DNA from: Membranipora membranacea
Lineage: Eukaryota > Bryozoa > Gymnolaemata > Cheilostomatida > Membraniporidae
Direction: 5' to 3'
DNA: 64,000 nucleotides
Assembly (NCBI GenBank): GCA_914767715.1
Contig: OU612067.1
Location: forward strand, 8,308,001-8,372,000
A program made the translations under genes and the position numbers. Shown one piece after another: positions 11,770 to 23,449 of this stretch (within the stretch, counting starts at the first letter, position 1; each line of letters opens with the position of its first letter). The notes under the pieces are model-generated. The model searched no databases. It was not told the origin of the DNA and was given only the letters and a program-made list of their open reading frames with translations.

Positions 11770-12950
11770 CTTTACCTGCCACAGGAGGATCTACAAGTAT
11801 TAAAGAGTCATAACAAAGATCATTTCACAATTTAGCAGGGGAGACAAAGAATCTCTTTTTGTGGAGGTCAGTGCTGCAGTGAGGTAATAGGTACTGTTGG
11901 TTGTGCCTTCTAGAACTGCCAGGATGTGGGTGAAGTTGATGTAATCTCCCATGTCAGTCTCTACTTTACCAAAGTGGATGGCTCGGAAGAGTACAATTAT
12001 TCGCCATTCTGGAACTTAGGTTTTTCCATTCTAGTTGTTCTATCAGCTGCGAGGTGCTAGTTGTGCGGTCTGACCGCGGATCATTGTAAACACATGCGCG
12101 CGGCCTTGCGTTACACAGCTTCGAGCTTTGTTGATAGTGCTTGCGTCAGGCTACCATACCATACTGATGATGTGTATTCTAGAATGGGCCTGACGAGTAT
12201 GGTGTAAGCTTTTGCTCTGAGATGTTTTAGAAAGTATGGTATTGGTGCTCTTCTTATGAACCCTCACCTTATGCTGGCTGCTTTGTTGGTAATATTGTTG
12301 AAGTTTTCGTTCCATCTAAGAGAGCTCTCCAGCCTTAATCCTAGGTATTTCACCCTTTGTCTTAGGGATGTCTGTTTCATTATGTATGTGGTTGTTGTTG
12401 GCTCCTTTAGTTTTTTTTTGGGTAAATTTAACATGTTCGCATTTGAGAGGATTGAACTCCATCTTTCAACTACTCTCCCATACTTGGAGGGCATCTAGAT
12501 TTGTTTGGAGCTGGAAAAAGGTTTCACCGGTCGAACAGGTGACGATATCGTCTGCGAACATGCGGGTTTTGGATATGACTGAGTCAGCTAGGTCGTTTAT
12601 GTAGACCAGGAACAGGATTGGGCTAATTACTGAACCCTGGGATGACCTTGGCGTGGGCTATAACTATGGCCATCAACTGTAACTACTTGGGAATGACCTT
12701 CTAGTAGACTCTGTACCTAGAAAGTAGCTTGAGGGGTAACTCCGATATAAGCGAGTTTCTGAAGAAGTTATTGTGGTCAACTTGGTCGAAAGCTTTACTG
12801 AAGTCTAGGAAACCGGCATCCACTTCCTCTCCTTTGTCAGACTGTTGTGAAATGTCCCAAATCTGTTCTGTCAGCTGGCTCTCATAGCTTCTGTATCTTC
12901 TGAAACCATGTTGGCCGCAATGACAATGCAAAAACAACAAATTAAGCAAG
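11770..12950 (-). pseudogene. LINE reverse transcriptase relic (CR1/L2/jockey-like)
   Basis: Minus-strand frames give, in order, QHGFRRYRSYESQLTE and AFLDFSKAFDQVDHN (about 12910-12770), then LFLVYINDLADS and the catalytic FADDIVTCSTGE (about 12560-12530), then KYLGLRLESSLRW (about 12330), LVRPILEYTSSVWYG (about 12180-12140), and a degenerate C-terminus near 12000-11800. This is the normal order of a non-LTR reverse transcriptase. At least three frame changes and several stops show it is dead. The 5' part (endonuclease) is missing, as expected from 5' truncation. The enzyme would copy the element RNA at a nicked target. Confidence 0.85.
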
Positions 12951-13113
12951 CGCCAAAATGGTTTCCAGAAAATACAGAACCCAATATTTTTCCATCAATT
13001 TTTAAGTAAAAATTTCAATTCTGTCAACCTTTTTAGGAGTGATACCGGAAATGTCTAAATAAACAAACATCAAAGCAGGACAGTCATATAGTTCCATATG
13101 TTAGGGTTCGCAT

Positions 13114-13245
13114 CACAGGCCTTCTGTAGTTGGTGCAAGTCCAGTGGTAGAGTGCCCCAGTGGTCGAGGCCTTTTCTCTCAAGAAAATGCCTCGGCCACT
13201 GGGGCACTCGACCACTGGACTTGCACCAACTACAGAAGGCCTGTG
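13114..13245. repeat. Near-perfect 132-bp hairpin
   Basis: Left arm 13114-13172 and right arm 13187-13245 are almost perfect reverse complements (CACAGGCCTTCTG ... CAGAAGGCCTGTG; inner part TGCCCCAGTGG / CCACTGGGGCA), around a short loop containing TTTTCTCTCAAGAAAA. One or two unpaired bases are visible. It is GC-richer than its surroundings. It resembles a small fold-back element or a recent inverted duplication. A structured RNA is possible if transcribed, but no promoter or known family was identified. Confidence 0.85.
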
Positions 13246-13900
13246 GTTCGCGTGTCATCAGCAATGATGTCCTATCTATGCAATAAGTGTACATTCAAAC
13301 AGGTTTAAATTATTTAAATCACTTACTCATTGTTCCAATGCACTTAAATAGTCCATCAGTAGATAATGTAAGAGTTAAAGTCAGTACATGGACTGGTGAC
13401 TCAGTGGGGAATATCTTCACAATCTATAGATTCAGCTGGGGAGTTCAGTCACTCCTTCGTTTAGTGGTCTATAATGGGCAAGAAGTTCTGGTCCTATTGA
13501 TTAATTTAGTCCTTGACAATGGGCTAAACTAACATGGAGCAGTTTGTATTGATAAATAAGGATCAATACAGTGGTCTAAAAAACAGCGGGCTAAAGACCC
13601 ATTTCAAGCGGACCATAGACCAGCGGAACATCGGCAAAGCGGAACATAGAAGGCACCCGGTACTAATATGGTCCCTCCATTAAAATTCATTTAAGTCCTC
13701 AGTCTTTTTATATGTCTGTCTGCAGTTGAAAATTATTGAAATATTTGAGATGTTTACTCAATGGTATATTCAGACACCCAGAGACAATATATCATGATGT
13801 AAATCACCACAAGTGTAGATGAGACATAACTAGTAATATAGTAACCACTTTTGCATGGTATTGAATTATAATTCCAATGCAAATGTTTGATGGGGGATAG
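13246..13900. other. Intergenic; dispersed GCGGAACAT motif cluster
   Basis: No coding exon was seen. At 13560-13655 there is a cluster of AGCGGAACAT and GGGCTAAAGACCCA words which matches, in inverted orientation, a cluster at 2285-2370. Confidence 0.5.
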
Positions 13901-14688
13901 AGAGGCTGAAAATAAATGATTCATTCACCATTTAAAACCATGTGAGGAACTTGGACCAGATAAAAGTAGTGAAAGTACTTAAATAAGCCCTTTCTAACAC
14001 CTAAGTGACAATGGGAGGCATAACATACCACGTTTGACTGATGAAAACCGCCATTGATTACCAAATTATGAGAAAAATTTATGGCCATGTCTGCAGTTGA
14101 ACTTTCCCTTCCCATATGAGTAGCAGAGGGCTTTGGAGTCCCAGGTAAAACTAGACTATAGTTTGAAAGATGGACTATACCTGAGTGCTATCTATATCTC
14201 TCTGCTACTTAGTTTAGTTTCTTTTCAAGAGGTTCAAACACTTTAGGAAATTTGTGGTAGAGCCCATCTTGATAATGGGATTTCACAACTATGCTCTTGC
14301 TGATTGGACAGTTCATCAAAATTTTTACAGCAACTCAAGTTGTAATTCTTTTTGGCAGGAAGTCACTCTCTGCAGTCTCTGCTCTGATTGGCTGTGGTCA
14401 TGAAAAAGCTTTGCTGATAAAGAGAGGACAATTACCAGTGGAGACGAACAACAAGTTGAAATGAGAGGCCGTTTCCACTCCTTTTTCAAACTCCTTGATG
14501 TACCTAATGGGTCTATAGAAGGAAGTGAAACAATAGGATGTGATGGAATTTTACGACACAAGTACCTAGCACTGGCGAGGTTTACGGTCTTGAGGAAATT
14601 ACGAATCGTTTATGTCACATGATCAGTCTATTTATGGTGGGAGTTGTGCTCACCTGTCTGAAATAAGAACGTCTTATTGGCAGTTTGA

Positions 14689-14820
14689 GTCAACCAAAAC
14701 CGCCACACAAAAAAAAACAAGCATGATGTGCAGCTACAGTGGCGGTTTTAGTCAACCAAAACCGCCACTGAAAAAAAAACAAGAATGATTTGCAGCTACA
14801 GTGGCGGTTTTAGTCAACCG
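14689..14820. repeat. 62-bp tandem repeat made of small palindromic units
   Basis: GTCAACC recurs at 14689, 14751 and 14813, so two 62-bp units lie in tandem. Each unit starts with GTCAACCAAAACCGCCAC and ends with the complement GTGGCGGTTTTAG, around an A-rich run and a GATTTGCAGCTACA-like core. The structure looks like two tiny MITE-like units sharing ends. It has no coding potential. Confidence 0.8.
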
Positions 14821-15714
14821 TAGACTCGCGGGAAACTGGGACATCATAACGCGGAGAATTGGAGTTACCTTCCTTTATGGGAGGCACTTTTCAACCATAA
14901 TTAACTTATACCAAATAGAGCATTGAAGACACTATGATACTATGATGGTAATGATACTATGATTTGGTTACCGATAACAGTTATTGACTGAACACCTCAA
15001 TATCAATCTCTTGAAGTGAAACTATTAACTAACTCATTAGCTATCAGTAGAGGGTACTTCACCAACATAAAATTAGTGAAACAAAACATTTCAAGATAGC
15101 TAATTATGATGGTAAGCTCTAAAACCTAAATGATGCCACATGTCATATTAAAGAGTAGTAGACTGATTTCCAATCACTCATTATTAGCGTTATATTATGA
15201 TGAAATTGTGTACTTACAATCCAAACCGTTCCAGAGTTGAACTTAATTTACTGTATACACCTCTCCCATGCAGATCGACTGTGATATAAGATGCCTAAAA
15301 TATAATAAGATCGTTAAGAAACAAAAACAAACAGAAAACACAGTGTATAGTAGTAGTAGGCTGCTTGACTTTTACCAGAACAAGATTTTTTGTCATTTAA
15401 AATTGTACTGAATTTGTTTGGTTTTCTTCCAAAATTCCTTCTCATAGACTCTCAAACACAGGTGCCATGCACTTATCAGATGTGTTGTTCTTTGTGGTTT
15501 GTACTACCTTGATTTATGGTTTAATCAATGAGAGGGAGTTCATTGGTTCAACATTGTGTGTGGCACATAGCTAGGGCTGCCTAGAAGATCTGGAAGGTTT
15601 GGCTACCTGGAATTGTGGGTTACTCCAGTATTTCATCATATTAAAAATCAGTCAAAATCAAATGCGGTTTGTGCAAATGTTGAATCCTACCTCGTTATAG
15701 AGTCCGCAGAATCT

Positions 15715-15795
15715 TTCTCCTGGAGAGGTATACACCCGAGGGCGCTGGGGGCTGGAACATTAGATAGCCTGCTATTCACTACTCGGAGTTGTGTT
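15715..15795 (-). repeat. SINE fragment (tRNA part deleted)
   Basis: This block shares GAGGTATACACCC, GCTGGGGGCT and GATAGCCTGCTATTCACT with the fuller copy at 15985-16190, but lacks the ~130 bp holding the tRNA-like promoter. It is either a deletion derivative or evidence that the two outer blocks form a unit of their own. Confidence 0.6.
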
Positions 15796-15984
15796 CTCTC
15801 ATCCCACAGCACATTCCAATCAACCATTGCCACCCTATGAAACACAGCGTACGTGTTAGGGTTATTGGCCTTACATGGCGCATTGCTGGGACCCCTTGTA
15901 GTAGATTTAGCTGTCTTTCCAGCTTGTCAGCATGTCTTTCCATGCTGCCACATGTCTTTCCATGAGTCAGTCAGTAGACAAGTA

Positions 15985-16190
15985 CACAGGAGAGGTATAC
16001 ACCCAAGGGTGCTGGGGGCTAGAACAGTCAACAATGAAAGCTCCCCCAGTGGGACTCGAACCCACAACTCCTGCGGCACTAATCGCCTGACAGTGAATAG
16101 CAAGTGCGCTAACCGATTGCGCCATCTCACCATCCCCAAAAAAGAATGGGTCGATGGCGCTAATTAGATAGCCTGCTATTCACTAGTCAG
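15985..16190 (-). mobile_element. tRNA-derived SINE copy
   Basis: On the minus strand a tRNA-like head contains an A-box (TGGCGCAATCGGTTAGCGC) and a B-box (GGGTTCGAGTCCCAC) at normal spacing, about 16125-16035. It is followed by GGGGGAGC and a unique body ending in TGGGTGTATACCTCTCC. The intervening arm does not fold cleanly as a functional tRNA and the body continues past the tRNA end, so I call it a SINE. These are copied by LINE machinery and transcribed by RNA polymerase III. It interrupts an exon remnant of the lectin pseudogene. Confidence 0.7.
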
Positions 16191-17204
16191 CCAGACCATC
16201 GACAACGCTTGAAGCACTATTTTGAAGGTGACTCGGTGAGTGATCGATTTCCCTTTAACAGATATACATAATTAGTAAAGTTATTCTCAATGGTTTTTTT
16301 TCCGATAGTTGAAAGGCATGCACTAGTGGTACAGCCCAAGTGCATGTCTTTATGAAATATACTGAGGTCGATTGATGAAATATGGAGCAAGCCATAACAT
16401 CCCAATGGACTATGAAACTATATCTGACTTTTGCATAATTTATAATTCTAGTAAGATACTCTTTTGTGTCAAATAAGGTAGCTTTCAGCATAAAACAGCT
16501 AAACAATACAGCAGCAGAGAGCGAAGATTCTGTGTTTTGTAATGGATAATCTTACCTTCTGCTATATTGACACCGACCCTTGCAGTTATAGTCACAATAT
16601 CTGGTTCAGGGCAGTTAAGCTGAGTAACAATGAAGGTTGTCACCTCTGTAATATTGCAAGGTTCAGTCCTCACCTTGCTTGATATGAAGCAATCAGACTC
16701 CTGGGCAGTCAGTTTCATGCAGGACTCTCCGAAATCCAAACAGCTTCAACAGCTTTTGACATTGACTGTTTGCCTATAATAAAAAATAGTTCTCAATGAG
16801 TTCATAGGAACACTCATTGTGATTATTCATTGATACTTAAAATTGTGAAAAGTTAACTCCATTCTTTGTGGCTGCTGCTCACTGTAGATTGTAGAAGCTG
16901 AGTTTCTCGACAGAGTATTATGTTAATTGTTACAAAGGGAGTGTACAATGGGTCATAATTACAGCGACGACTCCAACATGTAAATATAAAAAAACTCAAT
17001 CAGTAATCATCATAAGTCAGAGTGCAAATTATTATGATATTTGTTACTCACCTGACTCTGTGTTGCCAATGAAAACAAAATTGTGATAATATGTGCTAGA
17101 ATTATAGAAACCTCCATTTCCTTCTCGGTAAACTTTTTAAGCTTTGCTTCATCCGACCATCTCGATTTTGAAATAGAGCTGATGTTCTAAGCATGCATTT
17201 TCTG

Positions 17205-17483
17205 ATTTATATATGGATTGAGGTCGGTTAAAGGTTGATTAAAATCGGATGTCATATCACACTCCTCATCCCGAAGCATGGGCGGCGAAATATCAGTTGC
17301 CTTAGGGGCTAGGCTGCAATATCTGCTCCCATTTGCACTCAGTTTGCAGGCAGGTCGGAGCACACCTGGGGGTCCAACCAAACCCCAGTAGTCAGTGGAC
17401 TGCAGTGGGATTCGATCCCACGACCTTCAACATTTGCAAGCTGAAGGGACGGCGCTCTAACCAACTGAGCTACCTCCTACTCC
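17205..17483 (-). mobile_element. tRNA-derived SINE, long copy
   Basis: On the minus strand the head reads GGTAGCTCAGTTGGTTAGAGCG (A-box region, about 17473-17452) and GTGGGATCGAATCCCAC (B-box, about 17422-17404). The body continues with CTGCAGTCCACTGAC, CCCCAGGTGTGCTCCGACC and a tail near ATCCGATTTTAATCAACC. The same order of blocks occurs at 35570-35762 in the opposite orientation and in worn form at 45875-45985, which establishes a dispersed family. A (TA)n run adjoins the 5' end. Confidence 0.8.
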
Positions 17484-17940
17484 CTTATATATATATTTAT
17501 ATATATATATATATATAGATTCAAATCTGTGCTTTTAAGTGTCATCTGTGTGTATTTGGCCACAACTAACTGTCACTCAAAAATAAGGAGTCATTTTATA
17601 TGACCCACAAAAAAATCATGTCTTAAATCCTCTTGAATAATCATGTTGGGCATCCTTAACCCAATAGTAATTAATAGTAGATAAAATAGCCTGACATGGT
17701 CGGACACCTCCAATGCAAAGATCTGCCCTACACACCGATAATCACTATATATGTATATATATATATATATGAATGACCCATTGTCCGGGGTTTTTATGGG
17801 GATATATAATATATGACACTTTATTGCACAAATGTGTGTGTATATATATATATATAGTTGATTAGGACCAATAATTCTTCCCAAAGGTCCCAAAGGTTAT
17901 TAATATTGGCAAAATTTTTTATATATATATATAAATTATA
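17484..17940. repeat. Cluster of (TA)n microsatellites
   Basis: Runs of alternating TA occur at about 17484-17515, 17747-17770, 17838-17857 and 17920-17935. Open frames crossing them encode repeating Ile-Tyr and are not genes. The repeats separate the SINE from plain AT-rich sequence. Confidence 0.8.
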
Positions 17941-20860
17941 CATGTATCAGTTGTTGTACTGCCCAAAATGGTGAAGAAAAAGGGTCATAGAGTAAGGGTT
18001 TTTGTTACAAATTTTCTCATCATCACATACTTTAATATTAAATTTTAGGTGCACCCACCAGTGGATAATTGTATGAAGAAAGGGGTTTATATAAAATGCT
18101 ATTTTTAGTTGTGTTTTTTCATGCCATCATTTGGAATGATGCACTCTCTGGAGAGCGGGTTCTTCAGTGCTTCATATGTGTTATGAAAATCTCCAATTAT
18201 TGTTATTATGCACTAGAACTAATATAACCAATCTCATGGGTGTATGTTGCTGCTGCCAGAATCAACAAAAATTGTTCCAAGGATGTTCTAGCGCTACGAT
18301 ATCCAGGATCATGTTTTTGATCAACAGTTATAATATTATAAATCTTTTGCAGAATATGTGGAGAATTTTTATATTTCTGTAAGGCTTAGGGCATGCATAG
18401 TTGTGAAATATGATACATAAAATACTCAACTAACCAAATAAGAAAAACTTTAACACCAGGGCACGTAGGGCCATCTGTACCATAAAGTTATACCAGCTCA
18501 TGGTTTTTGGCATTAAGAACTGATACTGCTAAAAGTGTGCCACAAATAGGTCATTACACAGTTATTTGGACAAGTACACCACTTGCATTCACGCTTAATG
18601 CAAACTTAATTGATGGTTAAAAGCTTTTTTGATAAAAGCTCATTAAATTAACTACATTGAAATGCCTCAAGTGAACCTCCAGTTGAATCCCTCTTTGATA
18701 AAGATTGTCTGATAAACCGCGCCTCACAGTAGGTTGATATATGTTAATATTCGAGGTCACTATTAGGGGTGGAACGGATCAGCGTTAGGCAACCTCGGAT
18801 CGGTTCATAAGTAAACCTCGGATCGGATCCGGATAACGTGTACAAACGCTAAATTTACCAGTCCCAGCAGCTGTACTTTTGCACCAAAACGTACAGTTAA
18901 GGTCATTGAATACATGGATAAACTCTGTCAACAATATTATCCCTGAACCATTACCCTAATTTAAATGTGCATATATCTGCTTGGATATAATATTTTACAA
19001 GGTGCAACTTATCACTCAAACAGCCAAGACGCAAGGTTCGCACGAAAAGATTATTTAAAAGGAACATAATTAATGAGTACAAAGACCTCTTGACTCTGAG
19101 CATTTGTGCATAGACACTCAATTTGCCAGGTTCACTCAAACCCCAAGGTTAATAATCCCTGAGTTTGAACAAACTCCCTGCTCCTGCTCCTATGTCCCAA
19201 ACCAAACTCTCTGCTGTGATTAGGATAGGAATTGTCCTCCTACTTTGAAGAAGCAGAAGAGGATAACCTTGTACATCAAACTATAGACAGTTTGTTACAA
19301 GGATCATCAGTGGAAAAAAATTATTCACACCTATCTGAGTAAAGATGGTTCTCTCAATTTCAGCAGAAAAAACACATCCATCAAATTTGATCAGCAACAA
19401 ATAGCAGCTATGAACATGAGATAGGTATCCAATGCCTACTTATCACCGCTTAGTGCTTTCAGCCAAACTCAATTATCTAATCTGAACTACAAATTAATGA
19501 CTATCATACTTCCTTCCTTGTCATTTTTAATGAGATAAATTATGCTAAGTAAGTGTTGATTAAATACGTATCATCTAGGATCAGACATAACACATATCCG
19601 ATCCGTTTGTGGTTGAATCAGAGGTCAAATATCCGAAATTCAACTCCAACCACAATAGGTCATTCCATCCCTTGTCACTATTGATAATTTCCGAGCAGAC
19701 ACACTATGTAGCTGATTGCTTTCTACTTGATTCTATATTTAGGCAGCAGTCTGATGAAGCACCACTGCCGCTGAGGATACTTTGGGAGAAATATTAGAAT
19801 AGACGGGAAGTTTATTTTCTCACGGTCAATAGGAACGGTTATCAACTCAATATTCATTTCAAGACTCTTGGTGCGATGGTAGCGGCTTTGCCTGCTGGTA
19901 TGAAAGACACAGGTTCGAGTCAGTAAGATGTGATACAAAATAGCAGCCTCAAACTAAGTCTTAGAATCAATCATAGAGGTAAATAATGGTTTCTGCTAAC
20001 CATGAGAGCCTACTGTAAAGGGAAAACAGTACCCTGAAATGTTCTCTAATAATATAAACGGTCATCCTTTTTTTCTCATTACAATTTTCAGTGTCTAATA
20101 TTTATTTATTTATTTATTATTAATAGCATCATTATTCTGTGTCAGTAATCTTGATTTGATGGGATAACTCTGCATGCCTACAAAGCAATTATTTTGTGAT
20201 CTCATTTGAAAACAGGCGCATAAACACTGTCTTGGGAATCAATTTGAATGAATGTTTCACTGCCAGATTTATATTTATTTATTTATAGAGGTTTTCTTAA
20301 AAATGTACAGATAACAAAAATAATTCTATTATAGGTAACTTTTTGACCTCTTAAAACAGCAAAAAAACATATTATGCTTGCTACCAAAGTTAAACACAGA
20401 GTTAATTAGAATTAAAAATAAATGTGACTATATTGGTTACGAGTTATGAAATAAAAAGTATTGAAGAAAAATAAGTTCGGATAATAATGTTGCAGTTAAG
20501 GAGCTGATTAGTCGCAGAATAAACTTTAAGGAAAATAAGCAAAAAAATGAAAGAATGCTAAAGTTATCAATGTTCAATCTATGAGTTTACTGTATCATGT
20601 TCCAGGTAACTTAAAAGTCAGGAGAGTTTTAGCTGATTTATCTTTTAGTGTATATTGGTGAAGTAAGTTTAAAAGGGCTGATTTTCCAAAGTTTGTTCTG
20701 AATAAGGGTTTATTAATAGTGCAGTTGTTTCTCAGACAACACTGATGTTTTCGGGACTTTTGCACTAGATTAAGGATATACTTAGAAGCTTTGTTTTTTG
20801 CAACTTTTTTATGTGTAAAATTAAGAAATAAGTATTGCCTCCTACTTAGTAGTGCAGGTA
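17941..20860. other. Intergenic, no gene seen
   Basis: No coding exon was recognised. At 18768-18835 a block TAGGGGTGGAACGGATC with repeated CTCGGATCGG words could be one end of a hAT-type element, with related ATCCGATCCG words near 19590, but no matching outer end was found. A plus-strand tRNA-like scrap (GGTTCGAGTC) lies near 19880-19925. A TTTA microsatellite is near 20099-20120. Confidence 0.4.
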
Positions 20861-20863
20861 AAT

Positions 20864-21510
20864 TTAAAAGCGATCTACCAGTTGTGACAGAAAACTTCTT
20901 GGGAGCAGATACAATGATTGTGATCTATTTTGAACCTTCTCAATTGTTCTATTGACCTTTGGTGTAGTATCTAGATAAATTGCTGAGCAATATTCTAATA
21001 TTGGTCGCACAATGCTTTTGTAAGTTTTAAGGGATTTTTCAACATTCGTGTATTTTATAAGTTTAGAAATAAGATAGACTAGTTTGTTTGCTCTAGTTGC
21101 GACATCAGTACCATGGGTATGAAATGTGAGGTCTGTATCGAGAGCAAATCCCAAAACATTGATTGAGAGCTGTGATTCAATTTTTGTCTTTTGAAAATTC
21201 CAGTGGTAATAATCTTTTAGCTTCCTGTTTGAGAAGATACAAAATTGTTGATTGTTGAGTTTTAGGAGATGACTGCTGTACCATTGAGATGCATCTTTCA
21301 ATAGAGTATTGGATTATTCTAGAATCTCTGGTGTAGGCCTACTTGCCGCGTCACAGAATATCAAAGTGACATCTGCGCAAGCAAATGAGTTTTCAAAAGA
21401 CATTAATAATCCATTGAAATCCGTTGAAAAGGATGGGGCTGCGAATGGAGCCTTGTGGGACTCCGCATGTGATATGACTTGTGAGCTTCAATGTAAGGTA
21501 AAATACCAAC
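20864..21510 (-). pseudogene. LINE reverse transcriptase relic (C-terminal half)
   Basis: Minus-strand frames give GVPQGSIRSPILF (about 21470-21430), the QGS motif preceding the catalytic loop of non-LTR reverse transcriptases. The catalytic region itself is lost. A 145-codon open piece follows at 21301-20864 with SSHLLKLNNQQFCIF, INVLGFALDTDLTFHTH, YKSIVRPILEYCSAIY and KVNRTIEKVQNRS, the usual thumb/C-terminal signature. It is 5' truncated and internally deleted. It appears to be a different copy, and likely a different family, from the one at 11.8-12.9 kb. Confidence 0.8.
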
Positions 21511-22217
21511 CAAAATAGTTGAAAAGTGATGGATTTGATGGAAATACCCTTAGACCTGCATGCCAGGACCTGTGCTAGCGAAGCAAAGTATCAGGAAACA
21601 AGACCCATGTCATGATGTAAAATTGCTTTCGACAGGCACTGCGTTTGATTTCACAATAAAATGAGGCCTTAACAATCAATGCTAGATGACACCTCAACCA
21701 AAATAACAAGGAGTCCAAAAAATTGTATCAAAGCACTCATTCAAAGGACATTTGGATATCCACAAATCATAGATGCAGAGGTCATAATGGCTTCTTTGTT
21801 GCAACCAAATATGGTGAACTATGTCGGAATTGTCATAGCTTTTTATGTAATGTCAACGACCAATCCGAAAATCAAAATATCATATAGCGTTGAAATGCTG
21901 TTGAGCTACTGAAAATTAATACCTGCACAAAAACCTGATTCGATGACGCTGTGTCATTTTAGGGAGAAAAATTTCAAAACAGATGGAATGTATACTTTGA
22001 GATTGCGTTCATCATAATATAATTTATTTTTCTTTGATATATGACTAATCTAAATTGACGTTTTACGTCACGCCATACAATGCATTTTTTTTTGAAGCCT
22101 TGAAAATATATGAAATTTCGATCATTAATTCAGAACAGATCCTAAGCTGGAAAGAAAATTAATTATGATTTTTTCTAAGAGTATTGTTCAAATGTCATAC
22201 ACATTGACTTTATTTTT

Positions 22218-22479
22218 AAAGTTCTCACATACGAAGCCGCTTCCATGAACCATGGTGCGCACAGGAAATTCCAACAGGATCTTTCATTGTTTCTTGAATT
22301 TTTTATGAATTTAACGCAAAAAGAATGCCAAAAAAACAGCTATTTTCTGGGACTTTTGAGGTGTTTTTGGGCATTTTTTTGCGTTAAATTAAAAAAAAAT
22401 GAAGATGCATTGAAAAATTCTGTTGGCATTTCCTGTGTGCACAATGGTTAATGAAAGCGGCTTCGTATGTGTGAACTTT
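22218..22479. repeat. 262-bp inner palindrome
   Basis: The left half starts AAAGTTCTCACATACGAAG and the right half ends with the complement CTTCGTATGTGTGAACTTT. Pairing continues through GCACAGGAAAT and TTAACGCAAAAA to a centre near 22350. Divergence between halves is modest. It contains short open frames on both strands that arise from the symmetry. Confidence 0.8.
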
Positions 22480-22492
22480 CAAAAGAACTATG

Positions 22493-22878
22493 TTAAAGGG
22501 CAACCAAGGTTTCAAACAACTTCTCATTGATGGCCGTTGATTAATAGCAGATTGCACCTTCTGCATGGGGAAAAAGACAAAATATAATTCGGATGATTAT
22601 TCAACCAGAATTCTTGTGAAACATTTCTTCCATCAGGTACTCAAACCCAGCTAAAAGAGAATACCACATAGCAGTTTCCTGTTCCTGTTATTATTTAGCC
22701 TGTGCTCTATAATTATTACAGCAAAGTCTTGGAACCTCCCTAAACTGAAGTGTTACCCAGCTTAGAGTCAGCAACTACTTTGAGTTTTGCATCGCGTAAT
22801 GCACAAAGCTGATGCTGCCCAGCACATTATTTGCTACCCATTAATGCATTGCTGCGAAACCTTGGTTGCCCTTTTTAA
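22493..22878. mobile_element. TTAA-flanked MITE (piggyBac-like)
   Basis: TTAA at 22493 is followed by AGGGCAACCAAGGTTTC, and its complement GAAACCTTGGTTGCCCTT precedes TTAA at 22875. A TTAA target duplication with inverted ends is the signature of piggyBac-type insertion. There is no coding capacity. Like the MITE at 26.2-27.0 kb, its terminus starts AGGG after TTAA, suggesting related mobilising enzymes. Confidence 0.75.
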
Positions 22879-23449
22879 GCCACAATAATGGTCATTTGGA
22901 CGGCATGTTTGACATAATGCAAATGTGGCAAAAATATTAGCTGTATTCGAGAGTTTACTGTCGTTGCCATATGCAAGCCTACTTGTTGAAAGTCAATGTG
23001 TATGATATTTGAACAGTAATCTAAGAGAAAATCATAATTAATTTTGTTTCAAGCCTATGATTTGTTCTGAATTATTGATTGAAATTTCACATATTTTCAC
23101 GGCTTCACAAAAAAATGCATTGTTTGGCGTGACATAAAACGTCAATTTAGACTAGTCATATATCAAAGAAAAGTAAATTATATGATGAAGGCAATCTCTA
23201 AGTATTCACTCCACCTGTTTTGAAATTTCGTGCAATCAATTTGACTCCTCCATCTGCATTGACAAAAACAGCGTTTTCTGCATCATCTCTTCCCTAAAAT
23301 GGACGCAACGTCATCGAATCAAGATTTTGTTCAGGTATTAATTTTCAGTAGCTTGTCAGCTTTCCAACAGTATGTGATATGTTGATATTCTGATCAATCT
23401 TTGACATTACCTTAAGAGATAAAATTAGCAATAGTTTTTTCACAGTGAT

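Larger units (their letters stand above)
15205..17117 (-). pseudogene. Broken fucolectin-like (F5/8 C) paralog
   Basis: This is a decayed minus-strand relative of the plus-strand lectin gene at 24.8-27.4 kb. Exon one (17117 down to 17052) encodes a 22-residue signal peptide, MEVSIILAHIITILFSLATQ, with a GTGAGT donor; the plus copy also starts MEV. A Cys-containing exon follows (about 16739 down to 16556; SDCFISSK, EPCNITE) with a GTAAGA donor. Remains of the next exon are at about 16250-16190 (SASSVVDG), interrupted by a tRNA-derived SINE. The strand matching ITVDLGEVYTVNY is at 15294-15218, reading ITVDL, then a small insertion, then EVYTVN, a stop, and VQLWN. The last exon was not found; a possible extra scrap (SSTADMAINFSHNLVING) lies at 14100-14020. 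Frame damage and the SINE make it a pseudogene, though the first two exons look intact. Confidence 0.65.
21865..23400. mobile_element. Large fold-back structure with nested inverted repeats
   Basis: Outer arms of about 350-400 bp (roughly 21865-22214 and 22989-23400) are reverse complements with moderate divergence; shared words include CTACTGAAAATTAATACCTG, AAATTGACGTTTTA and CATACACATTGACTT. Within them lie a 262-bp palindrome (22218-22479) and a TTAA-flanked MITE (22493-22878). No transposase frame is present. The arrangement reads as a long-armed non-autonomous element that received further insertions, or as a piled-up fold-back family. Confidence 0.75.

Noticed and set aside
16035-16125. 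A functional tRNA gene
   Set aside because: A- and B-box are present, but the anticodon region does not fold cleanly and the sequence continues into a repeat body, so it is a SINE.
17404-17473. A functional tRNA gene
   Set aside because: The same tRNA-like head with the same downstream body occurs elsewhere in the window, which marks a SINE.
17333-17893. Open frames crossing (TA)n tracts
   Set aside because: They encode Ile-Tyr repeats from microsatellites and SINE sequence.
18768-19640. A complete hAT-type element starting TAGGGGTGGAACGG
   Set aside because: Only one plausible end was found; no inverted partner or target duplication.
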